A stretch of DNA of 64,000 nt from the NCBI RefSeq assembly GCF_017592335.1, contig NZ_JACNMP010000001.1:62001-126000 (forward strand), in the 5' to 3' direction. The translations under genes and the position numbers were made by a program. This stretch comes from Pseudaestuariivita rosea. GTDB taxonomy: Bacteria; Pseudomonadota; Alphaproteobacteria; Rhodobacterales; Rhodobacteraceae. The notes beneath the pieces were generated by a model that made no database searches, had not been told where the DNA came from, and saw nothing but the letters and a program-made list of their open reading frames with translations. Below are positions 45,635 through 55,717 of the stretch, in pieces; the stretch's first letter is position 1, and each line of letters starts with the position of its first letter.

Positions 45635-46728
45635 GGAACCTCAATAGATTTGGAGTAGGGCGGCAGACGGGATTTGCCGGGAAAATCGGGAAGCAGGCGC
45701 ATCAGGACAGATCTCAGGCCGACCCACCACGTCCCGAGTGCAGTGATGAATGTGCCAAGGATCAAAAGGATTGCGACCCATTGGCCAAAACTGCCATCGC
45801 CGTCGCCCTGGATCACCCATGATATCAAAAGCGCAATATAGATGATCCCGGCCGTCAGGAACGAACGCCGGTCGATGATCAAAGCCAGGATTGTAATACC
45901 GGTCAATGCCAGTGCGACCGAGATCATCCCAACAGTGCCCCCCATATTGTAAAGCGTCAACGCGATAGTGTTGACCAATGCGGGCGCGGCCAGAAGATGC
46001 AGCCAAAACCCGGTTGCGGCGCGGCGCCCCAAGCGGTGCGGGTCGCGTGTGTCAAACCACATACCAGCAAGAAACGCACCGATACCGAAAACCAATGTGG
46101 CTATTGCAAAGCCGGATGAACTGCCCAGATCGAAAACACTGCCTTCAAATCTGCCATTTGCGATTTGAAAGGCGTCTTCAAGCGTCAGGGTCATGGCATA
46201 AAATGTTGCCAATAGCCCAAGCCCGACGAAAAACATCGTCACAGGCAGGCGGAATTTCCAGTACCAGATGCCCATTGCGACAGTACCGGCCAGACTGCTG
46301 TAGATCATGATATTTTTAGGGTTGGGCCAGTTTTGCTGTGCCATGATGCCAACGACAAAACTGGTGGCAGCGATCCCAAAGGAAATCGCCAAAATCATGC
46401 TGGGCAGGATCATACGTCGCCGCAATGTGAAATAATAGGCCATCCACCAGACAACACCGGCCATAAGAAGGGGCACGATGATGAACCCACTTGAGGCCAG
46501 TCCGACCAGCGATAAAAGTGCCAGAATACCCGACAACAGGATTGTCAGACCAACGGCAATAAAGATTTCGGAAAAGCCCCGGAAGAACTCAAAGGGTTCG
46601 TCCTCACCGCTCATAAGATCACGCTGACCGGATCGATCTTGAGAAATGCTGATGAGATTGGCCGCTTGTGCCTCGGTCAGGATACCAGCTGCAACAGCGG
46701 CGCGCAGATCTTCCGGCGTGACCGACAT
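45631..46728 (-). CDS. DUF2157-family polytopic membrane protein
   Basis: About 365 residues. A soluble N-terminal part ([20 protein letters not shown] to about residue 50) precedes some ten hydrophobic helices. This matches the DUF2157 layout, of unknown function. The ATG at 46728 comes right after the hslV stop; a TTG at 46740 is possible but less likely. It sits between hslV and hslU, joined to hslU by an ATGA overlap. That placement inside a protease operon is unusual and suggests co-expression. Confidence 0.85.
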   Translation of the reverse strand: MSVTPEDLRAAVAAGILTEAQAANLISISQDRSGQRDLMSGEDEPFEFFRGFSEIFIAVGLTILLSGILALLSLVGLASSGFIIVPLLMAGVVWWMAYYFTLRRRMILPSMILAISFGIAATSFVVGIMAQQNWPNPKNIMIYSSLAGTVAMGIWYWKFRLPVTMFFVGLGLLATFYAMTLTLEDAFQIANGRFEGSVFDLGSSSGFAIATLVFGIGAFLAGMWFDTRDPHRLGRRAATGFWLHLLAAPALVNTIALTLYNMGGTVGMISVALALTGITILALIIDRRSFLTAGIIYIALLISWVIQGDGDGSFGQWVAILLILGTFITALGTWWVGLRSVLMRLLPDFPGKSRLPPYSKSIEVP

Positions 46729-46729
46729 T

Positions 46730-47287
46730 TTAGCTGCCAATCCGTTCGACGGTCAAATTGCCGTTTGTATAGACACAGATATCTGCTGCAATTTCCATCG
46801 CCGCCCGTGCAATATCTTCGGCCGATTTATCCGTATGCATCATCCCGCGCGCGGCCGCCAAGGCATAGTTTCCGCCGGACCCAATAGCTGCAACGTCATG
46901 CTCAGGTTCAAGCACATCGCCCGCGCCCGTAATCACATACATCTCGGTTCCGTCCGATACGATCAGCATCGCTTCCAGCTTTTGCAGATACTTGTCAGTG
47001 CGCCAGTCTTTTGCCAGCTCGACCGATGCGCGGGCCAGTTGTCCTGGTGTCGCCTCAAGCTTCGCTTCCAGCCGTTCAAGCAGTGTGAAGGCATCGGCGG
47101 TCGATCCTGCAAAGCCAGCAACGACATCAAAACCACCGGGTGACAAACGGCGCACTTTTTTTGCGGTTCCCTTGATAACAGTTTGGCCCAAACTAACCTG
47201 CCCGTCGCCGGCAATGACGACCTGACCCTCTTTTTTGACACCTATAATTGTCGTGCCATGCCAACCAGGAAATTCATTGTTTTGCAT
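46730..47287 (-). CDS. hslV: HslV (ClpQ) protease subunit
   Basis: The 185-residue proteasome-like subunit is processed to expose the catalytic Thr at residue 12 in [34 protein letters not shown] and [15 protein letters not shown] are conserved. It forms the dodecameric core cut by HslU control. The start at 47287 is chosen because upstream residues of the open frame are not family-like. It is divergent from a kinase gene by 79 bp. Confidence 0.95.
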   Translation of the reverse strand: MQNNEFPGWHGTTIIGVKKEGQVVIAGDGQVSLGQTVIKGTAKKVRRLSPGGFDVVAGFAGSTADAFTLLERLEAKLEATPGQLARASVELAKDWRTDKYLQKLEAMLIVSDGTEMYVITGAGDVLEPEHDVAAIGSGGNYALAAARGMMHTDKSAEDIARAAMEIAADICVYTNGNLTVERIGS

Positions 47288-47366
47288 AGTTGTCCTTCCA
47301 TTTCGCGGATATATGTGCCCCGATGGAAGATGATGCAACCCGTGAACGCTATTCAGTAAGTGCCCG

Positions 47367-48335
47367 ATGCGCGATAAAAGAATAGATACAGCCCTGGAAG
47401 CCTGGCAGGTTCTGGCACGCAGATCGGGGTATGATGACGCATCGTTTCAGCGTGTCACGCACTGGCATAAGAAAGACGCACGCCGGTCCCATATCATTTT
47501 GCACATGCGCGATAATGAAGGGATGTCGCTGATCCTAAAGCAGATACAGCGCCCCACCGATATCAACAGTTTTCAGGATGTCGTTCGGGCACAGCGTATT
47601 GCTGCCTTTTCCTTACGACATCAGGATTATGCCCGTGTTCCAAAAGTTCTGGGACATGATAGCCAGTTGCGCGCGTATCTGACAGAATATGCTGCAGGTC
47701 GAACCGCCTTTGATCTATGTTCGGGCACCCGTGATCGCGCGCAGATACTAAAATCCGCGGGTCGTTGGTTGTCCGAATACCACAGCGTTAACGAACAGGA
47801 GCGACGCATCTATCAGCCTAAGTTCATGGTGCAGCACCTGCAAAAACTGGCTGAGCAAGTGAAAAACGGCGAAAGGAAGATCCGTGGGCAAAAGCTGTTT
47901 CGTTACTATGTCGACCAGATCGCAGAAACCGCAAAAAGCCATGAAGGACGGGAAAGCGTTATATCATCCAAGCACGGTGATATGAATCTGCGCAATATCC
48001 TGCTGTCCAATGATCGGGCCTGGGCCGTTGATTTCAACACGCCCTCATATGCGCCGGTTGGATTTGATATCGTGCGGTTTTTGCTGAACTATTCCGAAAT
48101 ATTTGCTGATATAAAGGGCATCAAGTCCGGTAATGTTATTCCCAAAGAGGACTTCGATGCGTTTTTTCAGGGATATAAGTTGGTCGGTCCAGATGACCCC
48201 AGTGTTCAGTTTTTGCTAAAGGTGCAGCTGTTGACCGATTGGAACCGGCTGCCCCACGATTTGCTTGATACCAGCGCCACCAATCTGGTGCGTTTTCGCC
48301 GTATCAAACAAATCTCCAAGATCGCGTTTGAATAG
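47367..48335 (+). CDS. Aminoglycoside-phosphotransferase-like kinase of unknown substrate
   Basis: The 322-residue protein has an APH/choline-kinase fold. The catalytic loop is [18 protein letters not shown] (Asp and Asn present), and the metal-binding Asp is in [21 protein letters not shown]. The N-lobe Lys is probably in [12 protein letters not shown]. Genomic context does not show a substrate: it is divergent from hslV and abuts trxA tail to tail. It may phosphorylate a sugar, lipid or small molecule; it should not be taken as a resistance gene. Confidence 0.8.
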   Translation: MRDKRIDTALEAWQVLARRSGYDDASFQRVTHWHKKDARRSHIILHMRDNEGMSLILKQIQRPTDINSFQDVVRAQRIAAFSLRHQDYARVPKVLGHDSQLRAYLTEYAAGRTAFDLCSGTRDRAQILKSAGRWLSEYHSVNEQERRIYQPKFMVQHLQKLAEQVKNGERKIRGQKLFRYYVDQIAETAKSHEGRESVISSKHGDMNLRNILLSNDRAWAVDFNTPSYAPVGFDIVRFLLNYSEIFADIKGIKSGNVIPKEDFDAFFQGYKLVGPDDPSVQFLLKVQLLTDWNRLPHDLLDTSATNLVRFRRIKQISKIAFE

Positions 48336-48656
48336 TCAGATCGATTCTTCAATCCAGTTTTGCAGCGTCGCTTTGGGTTTTGCGCCGTTCATGTTCGAAA
48401 CGACCTCACCACCTTTAAAGATAAAAAGCGCCGGGATGCCGCGCACACCCATCTGAGCGGCCGAGTTCGGATTGCTGTCGACGTCTACTTTGACGATCTT
48501 CACCTTATCCGACATTTCATCTGACAGCTCTTCCAAAGCAGGCCCGATCTGTTTGCAGGGGCCACACCATTCGGCCCAGAAGTCGACGACGACAGGGACG
48601 TCAGAATTCTTGACTTGTTCATCAAAGGTTTCGTCGGTGACGGCGATGGTGGCCAT
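48336..48656 (-). CDS. trxA: Thioredoxin
   Basis: The 106-residue thioredoxin has WCGPCK with Cys31 and Cys34, and the cis-proline in [12 protein letters not shown]. It is a cytoplasmic disulfide reductant. It follows addA by 59 bp on the same strand, the usual order in Rhodobacterales, and its stop abuts that of the convergent kinase gene. Confidence 0.96.
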   Translation of the reverse strand: MATIAVTDETFDEQVKNSDVPVVVDFWAEWCGPCKQIGPALEELSDEMSDKVKIVKVDVDSNPNSAAQMGVRGIPALFIFKGGEVVSNMNGAKPKATLQNWIEESI

Positions 48657-48715
48657 TATAATTCTCCTTGGGGACGCGGGTCAGGATGCGAAACTATGAA
48701 TGACCTTGGCATTCG

Positions 48716-51700
48716 TCAAGATACAGTATGCTGACTGAAGGCATTCCTCACGATGTCGTGCGGTAATGACATCAACCGGCCGTTCTTTGTCCAAAGAATT
48801 GCGGTCTGGATCGTTTTTTCCGGATATATTTGTTCAAGGGCAGCTTGATACGCCCGCATCTGACGCAGCAATCCGATCGGTGTTTCATTCGCGCTTTGCG
48901 GTATTTCCCGATTGGTTTTGAAATCAATCGCCAAAACAGTCGTGTCGCGGACAATCAAACGATCGATAACCCCATGCAGCTTCCGGTCACCGTATTCCGA
49001 TAATGTACCAATCACCGGGACTTCAGCCAGCGCGTTTTCGTCAAAAATAAAAGCCAGATCAGGATGATCCAGAACACTGGTCGCCTCATCAAAGGCCAGG
49101 CTTATGGCCTGATCTGTGACAAGGGGGTTGGATGATTTCAAAATCTGATCTGCAGCACGCCGCCAGTTATCGCGGTCAAGTCGAGGCAGATATTCCAGCA
49201 GTAAATGAACATTGTTGCCATGATCCAAGACAAAGGGGTCTGCTTCTGCATCGACCTCTGTCGCCAGGGCTTTTGGCCCGCCCAGATCTGACGGTGTCAA
49301 AGGCTTTTCCACGACAAGTGCGGATTTTGCCTTGGTTTTAAAGAAAGCCGGTAAATCTGCCGCAGGTTTGCCCAACTGTTCTTGCTTGTCATCTGCTTGT
49401 CCGAACCAATCGCCGGTCTCCAGTCGCCGACCTGGACCCAGATCAAATGCGGTTTCAGCCGCACCGCATTTTTCCATGCCTTGTTCGACCAGCCAATGCC
49501 AGCATTGATCTGTTTTGGTGATCTTGCCCGCCGCACAGACGATTAGCCATTTTTCAGCGCGGGTCATGGCCACGTAAAGCAGGCGCAGTCGTTCGTGTTG
49601 CTGTGCTTTTTTCAGGTCCGATACTCTGGTTCGGATGTTGTCTGGCTGTTCGGCGGTCATGGGTGCCCAAAACACAAAATCTTCGGTTGGGACCAGTTCA
49701 CTGTTGAACCGAACAGGACGATCCGCACAATCCGGCAGGATAACGATAGGTGCTTCAAGACCCTTGGCGCCATGCACGGTCATCACCCGGATCAGATCGC
49801 TTGCACTATCCAGTTGCCGTTTGATTTCAACATCATCCGTTTCCAACCATGTCAGAAAACTGGTCAATGTTGGTGTTTCGGTGCGTTCATAGGCCAAGGC
49901 CTGGCTAAGCAGGGCGTCAATGCCGTCTTCAGCTTCGGGGCCCAAGCGCGCCAATAGCTTTTTGCGGCCATCAAACCGAATAAGCAGACGTTCAATCAGA
50001 TCGTAGGGACGCAGATAATCGGCATCATTGCGCAGGGCTTCAAGCATATCGACAGTGTCGCGAAATTCATCCTTGCGATTTTGCAGTGCACGCCACAGGT
50101 ATTTATCGGTCCGCTTGTGTGCCAAATCGAACAAATCCTGCTCGGACCACCCAAATAAAGGCGATCTTAGCGCGCAGGCCAGTGACAGATCATCTTCGGG
50201 CAATGCCAGAAACGATAGAACAGCCATGATGTCCTTAACGGCCAGTTCACCCCCGATTTTCAGCCGGTCCGCCCCGGCGATCGGCAAGCCCTCGGATTTG
50301 CAGGCCTGAATGATTTCACGAAACAGTTCTTTGCGCTGTTGGACCAGGATCAGAATATCGCCGGGGCGAACTCGCCTTTGATGATATGCACCGGTGCCAT
50401 CTTCATCCGGCAACGTTTCATGATCGATCATTGACTTGATCCGCGTGGCGAGCTGTTTAGCAAGCAAAACGGTCTGATGCGTTTCGCTTAGCCGATCAAC
50501 CGGGTCGTACCAGGGCAGCTCTTCTTTCGTTTGGGTCGGTTCTATGGCGGGCCAAAGATCGACGCGACCGGGCATCGAAGACTTAAACGCCTTATGTTGT
50601 GACAGATCACCAAGACCCGTGGCCGCATAGGTTTCGAAGGTTTGGTCAACCAGTTGCAGAATGGGTTTTGCGGATCGGAACGAATGTTCCAGATGCACGG
50701 ATTGAAAGGGTAACTCAACTGCGGCAAGCCTATCCTGAAATAGATGGCGCATACGATTGAAGCCTGTGGGATCAGCGCCCTGAAAGGAATAAATTGATTG
50801 TTTCGGATCACCGACCACAAAAATGGTACGCTGCACGTCCTGCCGCGCGCCTTGGCCGCTGGTAAATTCCTGAGCCAACCGTTCGATGACTTGCCATTGC
50901 TGCGGGCTGGTGTCCTGCGCCTCATCCACCAAAATATGATCTATTCCGCCATCCAGTCGGAACAAAACCCATTGTGCGACGGATGGATCATGCAGCAATT
51001 GCGAGGCGCGGTTGATCAGATCATCAAAATCTAACCAACCACGCAGCAGTTTTTGATGTTCGTAGCGGGGCAGAAATTCATTCGCGAAACGATGCAGCGC
51101 AAGTGTCTTGTCCATCGCGGCCAAAGCCAGTCGGATAGGTCTGGCCGCCTCGACGCGCCGCATGAATGCGTCAACTTCGGGCAGAATGTCTGCTATCTTG
51201 CCCTGCGTAGATTTAGTTGGGAATTTACCAACCTTGGCTGAAAAAGGCTGCGCAGCATCTTTTCCAAATAAAAAGACCTGCTCCAACTCAGGTAACGTAT
51301 CAACAGATAAAGCTTGTATAACCTTAAGCTTTTTCGCAACCTTTTGATCCGTCGATGATCCCTGCTGCAAGGCCGGTATCAGACTGGATAGCAAGTTTTG
51401 CTCTGATCCCAAAAAAACCTTTGCCGAAAGCGTTTCGGTCGTTTCATCAGGCGACACGTCAAAGTGATGCCGTATGTCATCCTGCGATTTTGAGACTGTG
51501 AAAAGAGCTTTATGTTTGGTGATTTCAGATAAAAGCCTTTCAAAACTTTCGCCCGATTGGAAAAAGGCAAGATCATCAACGAAACCGACAGTGGCGGGGT
51601 CATCTGCCATCGCTTCGACGATTGCATCCCGTAACAGCTGGGCGGATCGGTCTTCGATTTCAGTAAATCGGGGTGAGATGCCTGCCTCTAGCGGAAATCG

Positions 51701-52096
51701 TCGCAGCAGCGCGGCACAAAACGAATGGATGGTCTGAATCTTCAATCCGCCGGGCGCTTCAATCGCCCGCGCAAACAAGCGGCGCGCCTCCTTTAGAACG
51801 TTTGCATTCACATCATGGTCGATACCCAGTTGTGTCAGGTCATTTCGAAGCTGTGCGTCCGGCCGCATTGTCCATTCGCCCAAGCGTCGGAACAAACGGT
51901 TCTGCATTTCACTGGCCGCAGCCTTTGTATAGGTCAGGCACAGGATACGCTCAGGCGGGACACCCTCAAGCAACAGCCGCGCAACACGATCTGTCAAAAC
52001 ACGGGTTTTGCCTGACCCTGCATTCGCAGCGACCCAGGTTGAGCTTTCGGGTCGTGCGGCTTTGACCTGCCGGATAGTCGCTTCGTCTCTTATCAC
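48716..52096 (-). CDS. addA: AddA helicase-nuclease subunit
   Basis: Starting at a GTG (52096) gives 1126 residues beginning VIRDEATIRQVKAARP. The UvrD-type helicase has Walker A ANAGSGKTRVLTDRVARLL, the Walker B segment DHILVDEAQDTSPQQW, and motif VI VAMTRAEKWLIV. The C-terminal nuclease has the LAIDFKTNRE motif. With AddB it processes double-strand breaks for RecA. The GTG overlaps the addB stop, so the subunits are translationally coupled. Confidence 0.93.
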   Translation of the reverse strand: MIRDEATIRQVKAARPESSTWVAANAGSGKTRVLTDRVARLLLEGVPPERILCLTYTKAAASEMQNRLFRRLGEWTMRPDAQLRNDLTQLGIDHDVNANVLKEARRLFARAIEAPGGLKIQTIHSFCAALLRRFPLEAGISPRFTEIEDRSAQLLRDAIVEAMADDPATVGFVDDLAFFQSGESFERLLSEITKHKALFTVSKSQDDIRHHFDVSPDETTETLSAKVFLGSEQNLLSSLIPALQQGSSTDQKVAKKLKVIQALSVDTLPELEQVFLFGKDAAQPFSAKVGKFPTKSTQGKIADILPEVDAFMRRVEAARPIRLALAAMDKTLALHRFANEFLPRYEHQKLLRGWLDFDDLINRASQLLHDPSVAQWVLFRLDGGIDHILVDEAQDTSPQQWQVIERLAQEFTSGQGARQDVQRTIFVVGDPKQSIYSFQGADPTGFNRMRHLFQDRLAAVELPFQSVHLEHSFRSAKPILQLVDQTFETYAATGLGDLSQHKAFKSSMPGRVDLWPAIEPTQTKEELPWYDPVDRLSETHQTVLLAKQLATRIKSMIDHETLPDEDGTGAYHQRRVRPGDILILVQQRKELFREIIQACKSEGLPIAGADRLKIGGELAVKDIMAVLSFLALPEDDLSLACALRSPLFGWSEQDLFDLAHKRTDKYLWRALQNRKDEFRDTVDMLEALRNDADYLRPYDLIERLLIRFDGRKKLLARLGPEAEDGIDALLSQALAYERTETPTLTSFLTWLETDDVEIKRQLDSASDLIRVMTVHGAKGLEAPIVILPDCADRPVRFNSELVPTEDFVFWAPMTAEQPDNIRTRVSDLKKAQQHERLRLLYVAMTRAEKWLIVCAAGKITKTDQCWHWLVEQGMEKCGAAETAFDLGPGRRLETGDWFGQADDKQEQLGKPAADLPAFFKTKAKSALVVEKPLTPSDLGGPKALATEVDAEADPFVLDHGNNVHLLLEYLPRLDRDNWRRAADQILKSSNPLVTDQAISLAFDEATSVLDHPDLAFIFDENALAEVPVIGTLSEYGDRKLHGVIDRLIVRDTTVLAIDFKTNREIPQSANETPIGLLRQMRAYQAALEQIYPEKTIQTAILWTKNGRLMSLPHDIVRNAFSQHTVS

Positions 52097-55035
52097 CTGA
52101 CATCCTCGGCCATGGGTTTCATGGTGGCGTCCCATTCCCCAAATCGGGAAAGGTGATCGTAAGTCCCAACATCCGTGTCCCGTTGCATGTACCGGCGCGC
52201 GGTGAACCCTTGTGCTTCACTGATGTAGGCGCTGATCAATTGGTGCAGTTCATCCCAAATTCTGGCAGTGGACAGTTGATCCAAAGGTGCGGAAATGGTT
52301 TTGGGATTGGCGCCCAGACCTATGAATTCCGCATGTGCCAGTGACCTTGGTCCGATTTTCTGAAATGCGCCCTTTTCGATCATTGCCGCTTCGATCAAAA
52401 GCTGTCTGTCAAATGCGATCTGTTCAGGGATGCCGGGTGGATTGCCGGTTTTGTAATCGTAAAGAAAAACTGATCCATCGGCGGCCACATCGATACGGTC
52501 GGCCTTCGCTGTAACCGTAAAGCCCAGCCCGGTCAGATCAATTTTTCCGGTTTGTTCAAGACCGACAGGCGTGGCGCGGGCTTGCCGGTCTTGTTCACCC
52601 AGCAAAAAGGCGTCTGCGATCTTGATAAGTTTGGCCCGCCAGATCCGTCGTACGGCAGGCCATGGCGCCTGTTGTATCAGAACCTGATCAGCGACCGATA
52701 TCAGCTTTTCTTTTGCCGCAGTATGGTCGTCGGGAACGCCGGAATCCACGAATTTCTCGAAAACATCATGCAGGATTGTACCCCGAAGCGGGGCATCCGG
52801 CATCTGATGCAAAGGATCAAGCTGTTTCAAGCGCAAGACATACTGCGCATAAATCGCATAAGGATCGCGGACCAATGTCTTGAAACGAGTGACCGATAAC
52901 TGGGTCGGACGGGCTGATCGCGGTGGTCTTGGGCATGGACGTGATGCGGGCGGAACAGTCTGATCTGGTGCCTCAAGCTGTTGTGCCATAGTGATCCATG
53001 TCCGACCACGTGCACGCATGTCGTCCAATGCTTGCGTGCCAAGCGTTTCATGAAGACCGCCCAACAGATTAGTCATACGGTTCAACCAGCGGGATGGCAC
53101 GGTTTCGGCTTCGTCATTGCGGATCGGTCGTGTGATCCAGACTTCGTTTGCGCAGACAGCCTGCTGGAAGTCATGCGCCAAAAGACCGATTTTGCGATCG
53201 GGCATCAGCAACCCTGCCTTTTTTCGCATGGCACGGTTCAGCCAAGGATCGGGCGTTGGTGGCGGCGGCCAGGTGCCTTCGTTCATTCCCGCGATAATCA
53301 CCAGATCGGCGCCCTGCACCCGTGCTTCAAGCGTGCCCCAGATCATTATCCCGGAATGGGGCAGTTCAGCACGGCGAACTTCTTCTAGTGTCAGAACACC
53401 ATTCAGCAAGCTGAGGTATTCGAAACCCGCAACGGTACCGGCGTGGTGGGCTTCTTTCAGCAGCAACTGCATTACCTTGCGAACCTGTTGCCCGGCATCA
53501 CTGGACCAGACAACACCTTCGCCATCCAACGCGGGCCCCCCCGACAGTTTTTCAGCAATTTCAATATGTTTGATGACGATATCCTGCAAAGCACTATCGT
53601 CGACCGGTTCAAGCGCCAGGACAAGGTCAGAAATCCAATGAACCCATTCTTTCAAACCATCTTCTGGCTTGACCTGTGTTAACCAAGTGTGGATCGCCTT
53701 GGCATCCGGGAAAGGTGGCCCATCCCTGCGCAGCCAAAGCTCAAACTCTCTGATCCATCGCAGATGGGGTCCACGATCGTCCTGCCCTGTGTTCGTCATA
53801 GGGTCTTTCAACAATGATAAAAGCGATTTCGCGGTCAACCTGGTTTGAAACAGCGTGGCGATTTGCAACAGGAAACGCCCCGGTGGCGTTTGGGGCAGCG
53901 GAACACCAGCGCTGTCATCAGGTATGATGCCCCACCTGTCCAAAGCGGCGGTTACAAGCCTGGCAATCTGCCGATCAGGTGTAATCAGTGCCGCGACCTG
54001 CGCTGTTTCCGCAGCCTGCCGCAGCCGCATCGCGATCACGGTTGCCTCAATTCGTGGCGAAGGCGCCTCGACCAAAGTGATCTTCTGGGCGGCTGTCGTC
54101 AGGTCCGACAACATCGGGCCTTCGGTCAACCACTGATCGGTCACAGGGGCGGGCCGTAATGCCAAGGAAATCAGCCTGTTCCGCGCCGGAGAAGGCGCAG
54201 CTGCATCCGCCCATTGCTGAACGTCGCAAGCATGGATCTTCAAATCTTCCAACAGGGCCTGAAATCGGTATTGCGGATGGTCTTCAATCCCGTTTTCACC
54301 GCCAATCCGCGCCCATATTTCATCTGGCTGATCAAAGTCGAAACCTGGAAGGATGACGCCACCTTGGGGCAGTCCCGCCACCGACTTCATCAACATGGCC
54401 GTTGCGCCGCGTGATCCGGTTGAACCAGCGATCAGAACCGGATGTCTGGGCGGCGTCTTGGCCCAGAGGTGTACCAGATGTTCGACTATCATCCGTTGCC
54501 TTGTTTCGACATCAGGCTGACTGTCCGTACGAAAATAGCCTTGCGTGATTTTTATAAACTCAAGTGCGCGTTGCCAGTGGCCTGATTGATCGCTGATATC
54601 CAGGCCCTGGATGACGTCTGGTGCAACACCTTCGCCGTGCATTTCATCCATCAGATCAGCCAAGCTGTCCGTCAGATCAAACAAAGCCGACTTCGGCGCA
54701 AGATCTGGCTGAGCGTCTAGCAATTGTCTGACCAGCTGTGTCAGTTCCAGCCGCCTGCGCAATTTGGACGCGGGCATAGGCAGATCTGGCTGAACGTAGT
54801 TTTGACCAATCTCGGTCACCAGGCGGATTTTTGGCAAAAGTCGTGATGGCCCGGTGGTAAACAACTGCCTTAAGCGTCGCTGCATGCGTCTGGTGTTGAC
54901 GTATATATCAACACGCGCGATCGTCTCAGGCGGCTGATCTGCCGTGCGGTCCAATAGTCCGTCGATCAAGGCATTGGCAAAATCAACGCCTGGCGCCAAA
55001 CCGAAAACGCGCGGATGATCCGATGGTTCAAACAT
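52093..55035 (-). CDS. addB: AddB nuclease subunit
   Basis: The 980-residue partner of AddA starts at 55035 (MFEPSDHPRVFGLAPGVDFA). It has an inactive helicase-like core and a C-terminal nuclease with FLYDYKTGNPPG. This is the alphaproteobacterial AddB type, which lacks a clear Walker A. The upstream frame adds 33 residues from the neighbouring gene and was rejected. It overlaps murU by 8 bp upstream and addA downstream. Confidence 0.9.
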   Translation of the reverse strand: MFEPSDHPRVFGLAPGVDFANALIDGLLDRTADQPPETIARVDIYVNTRRMQRRLRQLFTTGPSRLLPKIRLVTEIGQNYVQPDLPMPASKLRRRLELTQLVRQLLDAQPDLAPKSALFDLTDSLADLMDEMHGEGVAPDVIQGLDISDQSGHWQRALEFIKITQGYFRTDSQPDVETRQRMIVEHLVHLWAKTPPRHPVLIAGSTGSRGATAMLMKSVAGLPQGGVILPGFDFDQPDEIWARIGGENGIEDHPQYRFQALLEDLKIHACDVQQWADAAAPSPARNRLISLALRPAPVTDQWLTEGPMLSDLTTAAQKITLVEAPSPRIEATVIAMRLRQAAETAQVAALITPDRQIARLVTAALDRWGIIPDDSAGVPLPQTPPGRFLLQIATLFQTRLTAKSLLSLLKDPMTNTGQDDRGPHLRWIREFELWLRRDGPPFPDAKAIHTWLTQVKPEDGLKEWVHWISDLVLALEPVDDSALQDIVIKHIEIAEKLSGGPALDGEGVVWSSDAGQQVRKVMQLLLKEAHHAGTVAGFEYLSLLNGVLTLEEVRRAELPHSGIMIWGTLEARVQGADLVIIAGMNEGTWPPPPTPDPWLNRAMRKKAGLLMPDRKIGLLAHDFQQAVCANEVWITRPIRNDEAETVPSRWLNRMTNLLGGLHETLGTQALDDMRARGRTWITMAQQLEAPDQTVPPASRPCPRPPRSARPTQLSVTRFKTLVRDPYAIYAQYVLRLKQLDPLHQMPDAPLRGTILHDVFEKFVDSGVPDDHTAAKEKLISVADQVLIQQAPWPAVRRIWRAKLIKIADAFLLGEQDRQARATPVGLEQTGKIDLTGLGFTVTAKADRIDVAADGSVFLYDYKTGNPPGIPEQIAFDRQLLIEAAMIEKGAFQKIGPRSLAHAEFIGLGANPKTISAPLDQLSTARIWDELHQLISAYISEAQGFTARRYMQRDTDVGTYDHLSRFGEWDATMKPMAEDVR

Positions 55036-55717
55036 CAGATGCCAAAAGGCTTTCTGCAATATGAATGCCTGACGGATTGCCAACGTCGCACCAATGACCT
55101 TCATAGATGCAGCCGTATAGTTTTCCTTTGGCAATCAGCCTGTTCCAGACGAGGTTCAGTGAAAAGACGTCGTCTTGTACTTCAGTGACGCGCTGCGGTT
55201 TTATGATCTGCACGCCGGTGTATCTGAATGGACCGGGGCGTTTGACGTGGCCATGGTCTGTCAGGTCGAAATCATGCTGTGCTTCGTGTCCATGCGCACG
55301 ATCCTGCGGCACCAAAAGCAAAAGCGCATCCATCCTTTCCGCATTCCAGGTCTCTGCAACTATTTTCAGCGGATTTTGGCCCTTCCAAATGGCGTCCGAA
55401 TTCATCGTAAAAACGGCATCAGACCCTAGCATATCTGCGGCCTTCTTGAAGCCACCACCCGTTTCCAAAAGCCTGTCTGTCTCGTCCGAAAACAGAATAT
55501 TCTGACCCTGAAGATGCCGGGTCAACGCATCGGGTAGGTAATGCAGGTTAACTACTGCTTTTCCGATATCCGCGTCATTCACTAGGCTCAGAGCATGATC
55601 GATCAATGGCTTTCCGGCGATATTGATCATCGGTTTCGGCCGGTCAGCGGTCAGATCACCCATACGTGTCCCCAGACCTGCCGCGAAGATCATTATAGAT
55701 GAGGGACTGTTCCGCAT
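55028..55717 (-). CDS. murU: MurNAc-1-phosphate uridylyltransferase (MurU-like)
   Basis: The 229-residue nucleotidyltransferase has the signature FAAGLGTRMGDLTADRPKPM near its start and DAVFTMNSDAIWKG later. Next to amgK it would convert MurNAc-1-phosphate to UDP-MurNAc, the murein recycling route that bypasses de novo synthesis. The start at 55717 overlaps the amgK end by 25 bp; an internal ATG at 55693 overlapping the amgK stop is the alternative. Function is inferred from family and pairing. Confidence 0.88.
   Translation of the reverse strand: MRNSPSSIMIFAAGLGTRMGDLTADRPKPMINIAGKPLIDHALSLVNDADIGKAVVNLHYLPDALTRHLQGQNILFSDETDRLLETGGGFKKAADMLGSDAVFTMNSDAIWKGQNPLKIVAETWNAERMDALLLLVPQDRAHGHEAQHDFDLTDHGHVKRPGPFRYTGVQIIKPQRVTEVQDDVFSLNLVWNRLIAKGKLYGCIYEGHWCDVGNPSGIHIAESLLASDV

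Noticed and set aside
47295-47329. CTTCCAT / ATGGAAG inverted repeat between hslV and the kinase gene
   Set aside because: Seven-base arms separated by 21 bases are easily found by chance; no further support.
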